A stretch of 8,101 nucleotides of DNA, taken from NCBI GenBank assembly GCA_964404395.1, contig CAYOKA010000102.1, positions 1 to 8,101 on the forward strand, given 5' to 3'. Position numbers and translations under genes: made by a program. Below, in pieces: positions 5,263 through 8,101 of this stretch (its first letter is position 1; every line of letters begins with the position of its first letter). The notes under the pieces were generated by a model. The model did not search any database. It worked only from the letters and a program-made list of their open reading frames with translations, and had not been told where the DNA came from. Origin of the DNA: JAAYBT01 sp964404395. GTDB taxonomy: Bacteria > Bacillota > Clostridia > Acetivibrionales > DTU013.

Positions 5263-7716
5263 CTAGCTTCGGCTGATCTCCCTCACCTTTCTGACATAAA
5301 TATTTGTCAATTCTTCAGCAAATTCTGCATTCACTCCTTCACCAATTACACTGCAAACGGGCTTTTCTCCATCGGGGAGAACCAACACCCATCCATTATC
5401 ATTGTACATCTTAACGCCTTCCAGAGTCTCCATTTTATTTCCCGCATGCTCCTGTATCAGCCTGCGTATTACTTTCCCCTTAGAAATCCAGCTGCACTCC
5501 ACCTCCTGCCTATGCATGTGTATTGCAGGAAGCATATCTACCAGCTGTGAAAGACTAAGCCCGGCAGATGACATGTAATCAAGAAGCCTCACAAGCCCTG
5601 CAAATGCGTCAAAATGCAGCGTGAACTGCTCCAGAAGTTCTTCTTTTCCATCCATGCCAAGAAGCGTGCCCATTATGTCTCTTGACGATGTCTTAGTCCT
5701 AAGCACATTTCCATGATGTTCTTCGGCTATTTTCTCAATGGCCTGGCTTGCTGAAACAGGAACCACTACGGTTCCACCCTCTATTTTCTTAAGCAGAATC
5801 ATCGAAATCAATGCAATAAACATATCCTCAGTAACAAGCCTGCCCCTGGAGTCGACCAGTATCATTTTCTCACATGACTCTTCAATAGATACCCCAAGAT
5901 CATAAGCGCCGGCCCTGACAGCACGGCAGAAATATGCCACATCCACCGAGCCTCTGCGAGAATCTGAATCAATGCTGACAATATTTGCAGCGCATTTCAA
6001 ATCCCTCAATAATTCTCTTATGACATTCGAAACACTCGGCGAACATGAATTTACGGCAATTCTATAATTGAAGTTCTTTGCCTTTACACCCTGGAGGATA
6101 CTTTTTAGGTAAAACTCATCGAATCCATCTATCTGCTTAATACCCCTTAGGCAGTCGCCTTCACACCTGTTAAAATCATCTCTGGTAAAAGTATTCTCGA
6201 TTTTCCTTTCAACATTTCTTGCTACATTGCTGCCTGACTTATCAATAAAATCAATGTAAAGCTTTGACACATTAGATTGGCATCCACTAACATGAACGCC
6301 GCCATCAAGTCTGTAAAATCTCACTGCAGATCGGAAGGCAGGCAATAGCAGTCTTTTAAAATCATTAACTTGAATACCGGAAGAAACCAAGCCACAAGTA
6401 AATGCGTCTTTAATCATCATTGCACCGGCAGAACCATCGCAACTAACGCCAAGCATGCCTGTATTACCATTTACGGCACCATATGCAGCCCCAAGCTTCA
6501 CAGCAAATTCAGGAGTGATATCCGAATTTATTTCTCCTGAAACTCCTCTGTTCCCAAAAAGCGGTCTGCCGGCCTTACAACCCCAAACCAGGTTTGTATT
6601 CATTTCAGCTCCCTGATCCACAAATTTGTCCGGCCATATTTTCACAGAGGGCTTAATTATCGCGCGCTCCCCTATCACTGAATGCTCCCCGACAACGGAT
6701 TGTTCGAACGCACTGGCACCTTGCTTCAATATAACATTATTGCAAATAATGCTTCCACGAAGCTGAACATTGCTACCAAGATTAGTGTTTTTCCATATGA
6801 TGCTCCTTTTAATGCCACAATACTCAGATACAGTGGAATTGTCACCAATTACGCTGAAGCTGTCAATTACAGTGCCCTTCCTTATGTGACAGCCTGAACC
6901 GATAATACATGGGGCTTTCAGGCGAACATCCTCGTCAATAACCGTGTCCGGCCCAATCCATATCCCGGCAGCTGTGCGGCTACCCGGTATATTCACACTG
7001 ACGCTGCCATTCAATACATCCGAATTGGCCTGTAAATAGGCGCGAATGTCGCCTATATCGCACCAGTATTCCTCAGTGATGTAGCCGTACATCGGTTTCT
7101 TTTCCTTTAGAAGTATCGGGAACAGATCACGACTGAAATCAAATTTTTCATCCTTTTTCATATATCGAAATATTTCCGGGGACAAAATGTAGATGCCTGT
7201 ATTGACAGTGTCACTGAACACCTCTCCCCAGCTTGGCTTTTCTAGGAAACGGATAATCCTGTCATCATGATCGGTTACAACCACACCATACTCAAGAGGA
7301 ATATCAACTCTTTTTAGAATCAATGTTGCAAATGCTCCTTTATCCTTATGAAAAGCAATTGCGCGATTGAGATCTATGTCTGTCAACGCGTCGCCACTTA
7401 TTACAAGAAAAGGCTCATCCAGAAAGTCCTCGGCATTTTTTACACTGCCTGCGGTACCCAAGGGCTTTTGCTCGACATAATACCGCATCTTTATGCCAAA
7501 GGAGTTACCATCGCCAAAAAATTCTTTGATTATGTCAGGCATGTATTGCAAGGTTGCTGCCACATTGACAATACCATGCCTTTTAAGCAAATCTACAATA
7601 TGCTCCATTACAGGTTTATTCGCGATCGGAACCATAGGTTTAGGTTTTCCGCATGTAAGAGGTCTAAGCCTTGTACCCTCTCCGCCAGCCATAATTACTG
7701 CCTTCATTTTTTTCAT
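5263..7716 (-). CDS. Sugar-1-phosphate nucleotidyltransferase (mannose-1-phosphate guanylyltransferase type) fused to a phosphohexomutase-like domain
   Basis: An 817-residue, three-part protein. Residues 4-233 are a nucleotidyltransferase with MKAVIMAGGEGTRLRPLT (4-21), KPKPM (24-28), LGTAG (86-90), SGDALTD (107-113), FLEKP (157-161), NTG (172-174) and WCDIGD (218-223). These match GDP-mannose pyrophosphorylase-type enzymes, which make an NDP-sugar from a sugar 1-phosphate and NTP in the cytoplasm. Residues about 250-360 are hexapeptide repeats (IGPDTVI, IGSGCHI, VIGDNSTV, VIGERAII) forming a left-handed beta-helix. Residues about 383-812 align in layout with phosphomannomutase/phosphoglucomutase, but the phosphoserine, metal-binding and phosphate-binding motifs are not recognisable. 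The second activity is therefore doubtful. The sugar and nucleotide are unproven. The ATG at 7716 has GGTGA upstream; the ATG three codons later (7707) is also well placed, and its MKAVIMAGG start is the family norm. A terminator upstream isolates it from the transporter gene. Confidence 0.9.
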   Translation of the reverse strand: MKKMKAVIMAGGEGTRLRPLTCGKPKPMVPIANKPVMEHIVDLLKRHGIVNVAATLQYMPDIIKEFFGDGNSFGIKMRYYVEQKPLGTAGSVKNAEDFLDEPFLVISGDALTDIDLNRAIAFHKDKGAFATLILKRVDIPLEYGVVVTDHDDRIIRFLEKPSWGEVFSDTVNTGIYILSPEIFRYMKKDEKFDFSRDLFPILLKEKKPMYGYITEEYWCDIGDIRAYLQANSDVLNGSVSVNIPGSRTAAGIWIGPDTVIDEDVRLKAPCIIGSGCHIRKGTVIDSFSVIGDNSTVSEYCGIKRSIIWKNTNLGSNVQLRGSIICNNVILKQGASAFEQSVVGEHSVIGERAIIKPSVKIWPDKFVDQGAEMNTNLVWGCKAGRPLFGNRGVSGEINSDITPEFAVKLGAAYGAVNGNTGMLGVSCDGSAGAMMIKDAFTCGLVSSGIQVNDFKRLLLPAFRSAVRFYRLDGGVHVSGCQSNVSKLYIDFIDKSGSNVARNVERKIENTFTRDDFNRCEGDCLRGIKQIDGFDEFYLKSILQGVKAKNFNYRIAVNSCSPSVSNVIRELLRDLKCAANIVSIDSDSRRGSVDVAYFCRAVRAGAYDLGVSIEESCEKMILVDSRGRLVTEDMFIALISMILLKKIEGGTVVVPVSASQAIEKIAEEHHGNVLRTKTSSRDIMGTLLGMDGKEELLEQFTLHFDAFAGLVRLLDYMSSAGLSLSQLVDMLPAIHMHRQEVECSWISKGKVIRRLIQEHAGNKMETLEGVKMYNDNGWVLVLPDGEKPVCSVIGEGVNAEFAEELTNIYVRKVREISRS

Positions 7717-7778
7717 CCCTTCACCGAGTTTTAGTGCAGAACAAGTTACACTGCTTAATTACTTTTTGCCGATAGAGC

Positions 7779-7817
7779 AAAAAAAATACAGACATCCATT
7801 ATGTGGATGCCTGTATT
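7779..7817 (-). terminator. Intrinsic terminator after the ECF transporter gene
   Basis: On the minus strand a 14-base-pair stem (arms 7785-7798 and 7804-7817, one G-U pair) with a 5-base loop runs directly into a T tract (7779-7786, the last two Ts in the stem foot). The plus strand lacks a T tract on the other side, so it works for minus-strand transcription only. It ends the transporter transcript about 75 bases after its stop. The next gene therefore probably needs its own promoter in 7717-7778, where I see no convincing one. Confidence 0.9.
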
Positions 7818-7893
7818 CGCCTATAAAGGGATGTATATACCATTTCAACTTCTATTTTGCGGATATTTCCAGTAACCATGCTTGAAAATGGTA

Positions 7894-8101
7894 TCAGGCA
7901 GGTTGTTTAATTAAACTATTTTCAATCCGGCTACCCACATAATTCCACAACATGTACAACATTACAATTTGTACCGGCAGCATAATAGCGTTTTTTACCA
8001 TCCGCGCAGGCAACATAGCCATATAGCCTTTGCCTAAAATAATCGTAAGCCAGTATGTGTTCAAGCCGATATTCACAAACAGGTTAACACACAGGACAGC
8101 C
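7894..8101 (-). CDS. ECF transporter S component, folate (FolT) type, C-terminal part
   Basis: The reading frame is open to the right edge (residues A-V-L-C-V-N-L-F-V-N before the visible GTG at 8076), so the GTG is internal and the 5' part lies outside the window. About 68 residues are visible. They include GLNTYWLTIILGKGY, MLPARMVKNAIMLPVQ and a final hydrophobic helix ending in a polar tail. The NT-x-W-L ... GK ... LPAR-x-x-KN-x-I-M-x-P pattern is typical of the last two helices of FolT-like S components, integral membrane proteins that bind a vitamin and pair with the shared EcfT/EcfA module. The substrate (folate) is inferred from family resemblance of a fragment; a related vitamin S component is possible. 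Confidence 0.72.
   Translation of the reverse strand, partial: AVLCVNLFVNIGLNTYWLTIILGKGYMAMLPARMVKNAIMLPVQIVMLYMLWNYVGSRIENSLIKQPA

Noticed and set aside
4897..5550. A 217-codon plus-strand frame crossing the gap between the DUF881 pair and the sugar enzyme
   Set aside because: It spans the ends of two well-supported minus-strand genes plus the promoter. The product has irregular composition and no family features.
7717..7778. Search for a promoter of the sugar enzyme gene
   Set aside because: Several AT-rich partial matches exist, but none combines acceptable -35 and -10 boxes with 16-18 base spacing.
1..8101. CRISPR arrays, tRNA or rRNA genes, insertion sequences, phage or defence genes
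   Set aside because: No tandem spaced repeats, no cloverleaf-like or rRNA-like stretches and no transposase or integrase frames are visible. The window is compact, co-directional core-type sequence.

Overview
The window looks like a chromosomal segment of an endospore-forming, low-to-moderate GC Firmicute, most likely a member of the Clostridia. The evidence is the sporulation pair YqfC/YqfD followed by PhoH, a PdaA-type spore-cortex deacetylase, DUF881 proteins, AGGAGG-like ribosome binding sites and frequent TTG/GTG starts. Every gene I accept is on the minus strand, so the window is read from right to left. I cannot name a species.

Right end (about 7780-8101): the C-terminal part of a membrane protein resembling a folate-type ECF transporter S component. 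It is followed by a strong intrinsic terminator (7779-7817) that separates it from what comes next. Middle right (5263-7716): one large gene for a sugar-nucleotide enzyme with an N-terminal nucleotidyltransferase, a left-handed beta-helix of hexapeptide repeats, and a phosphohexomutase-like C-terminal domain whose catalytic motifs cannot be recognised. A 235-base gap follows. It holds a good sigma-A-type promoter (5078-5106) and, apart from a tiny possible upstream ORF, nothing else I can support.

Middle (3610-5027): two tandem, translationally coupled DUF881 genes, each with one N-terminal membrane anchor, a coiled coil and a conserved C-terminal domain. Left half (1-3537): a tightly packed cluster of a lipoprotein polysaccharide deacetylase (pdaA-like), yqfC, yqfD and phoH, with stop and start codons touching or overlapping. 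The first ten codons of a further gene, probably the HD-domain membrane protein yqfF, run off the left edge. The order yqfC-yqfD-phoH-(yqfF)-(ybeY) is a known conserved Firmicute arrangement. The tightly linked deacetylase in front is the more notable part.

As a working picture, the left cluster joins spore-envelope functions (muramic-lactam type cortex modification, YqfC/YqfD) to a housekeeping RNA/ribosome-quality module (PhoH with the expected YbeY downstream). The right half carries cell-envelope functions (sugar nucleotide synthesis, DUF881). Most of this is a conserved, ordinary region. The best second-look items are the degenerate mutase domain, the coupling of a PdaA-like lipoprotein to yqfCD, and the possible sporulation promoter in front of that cluster.
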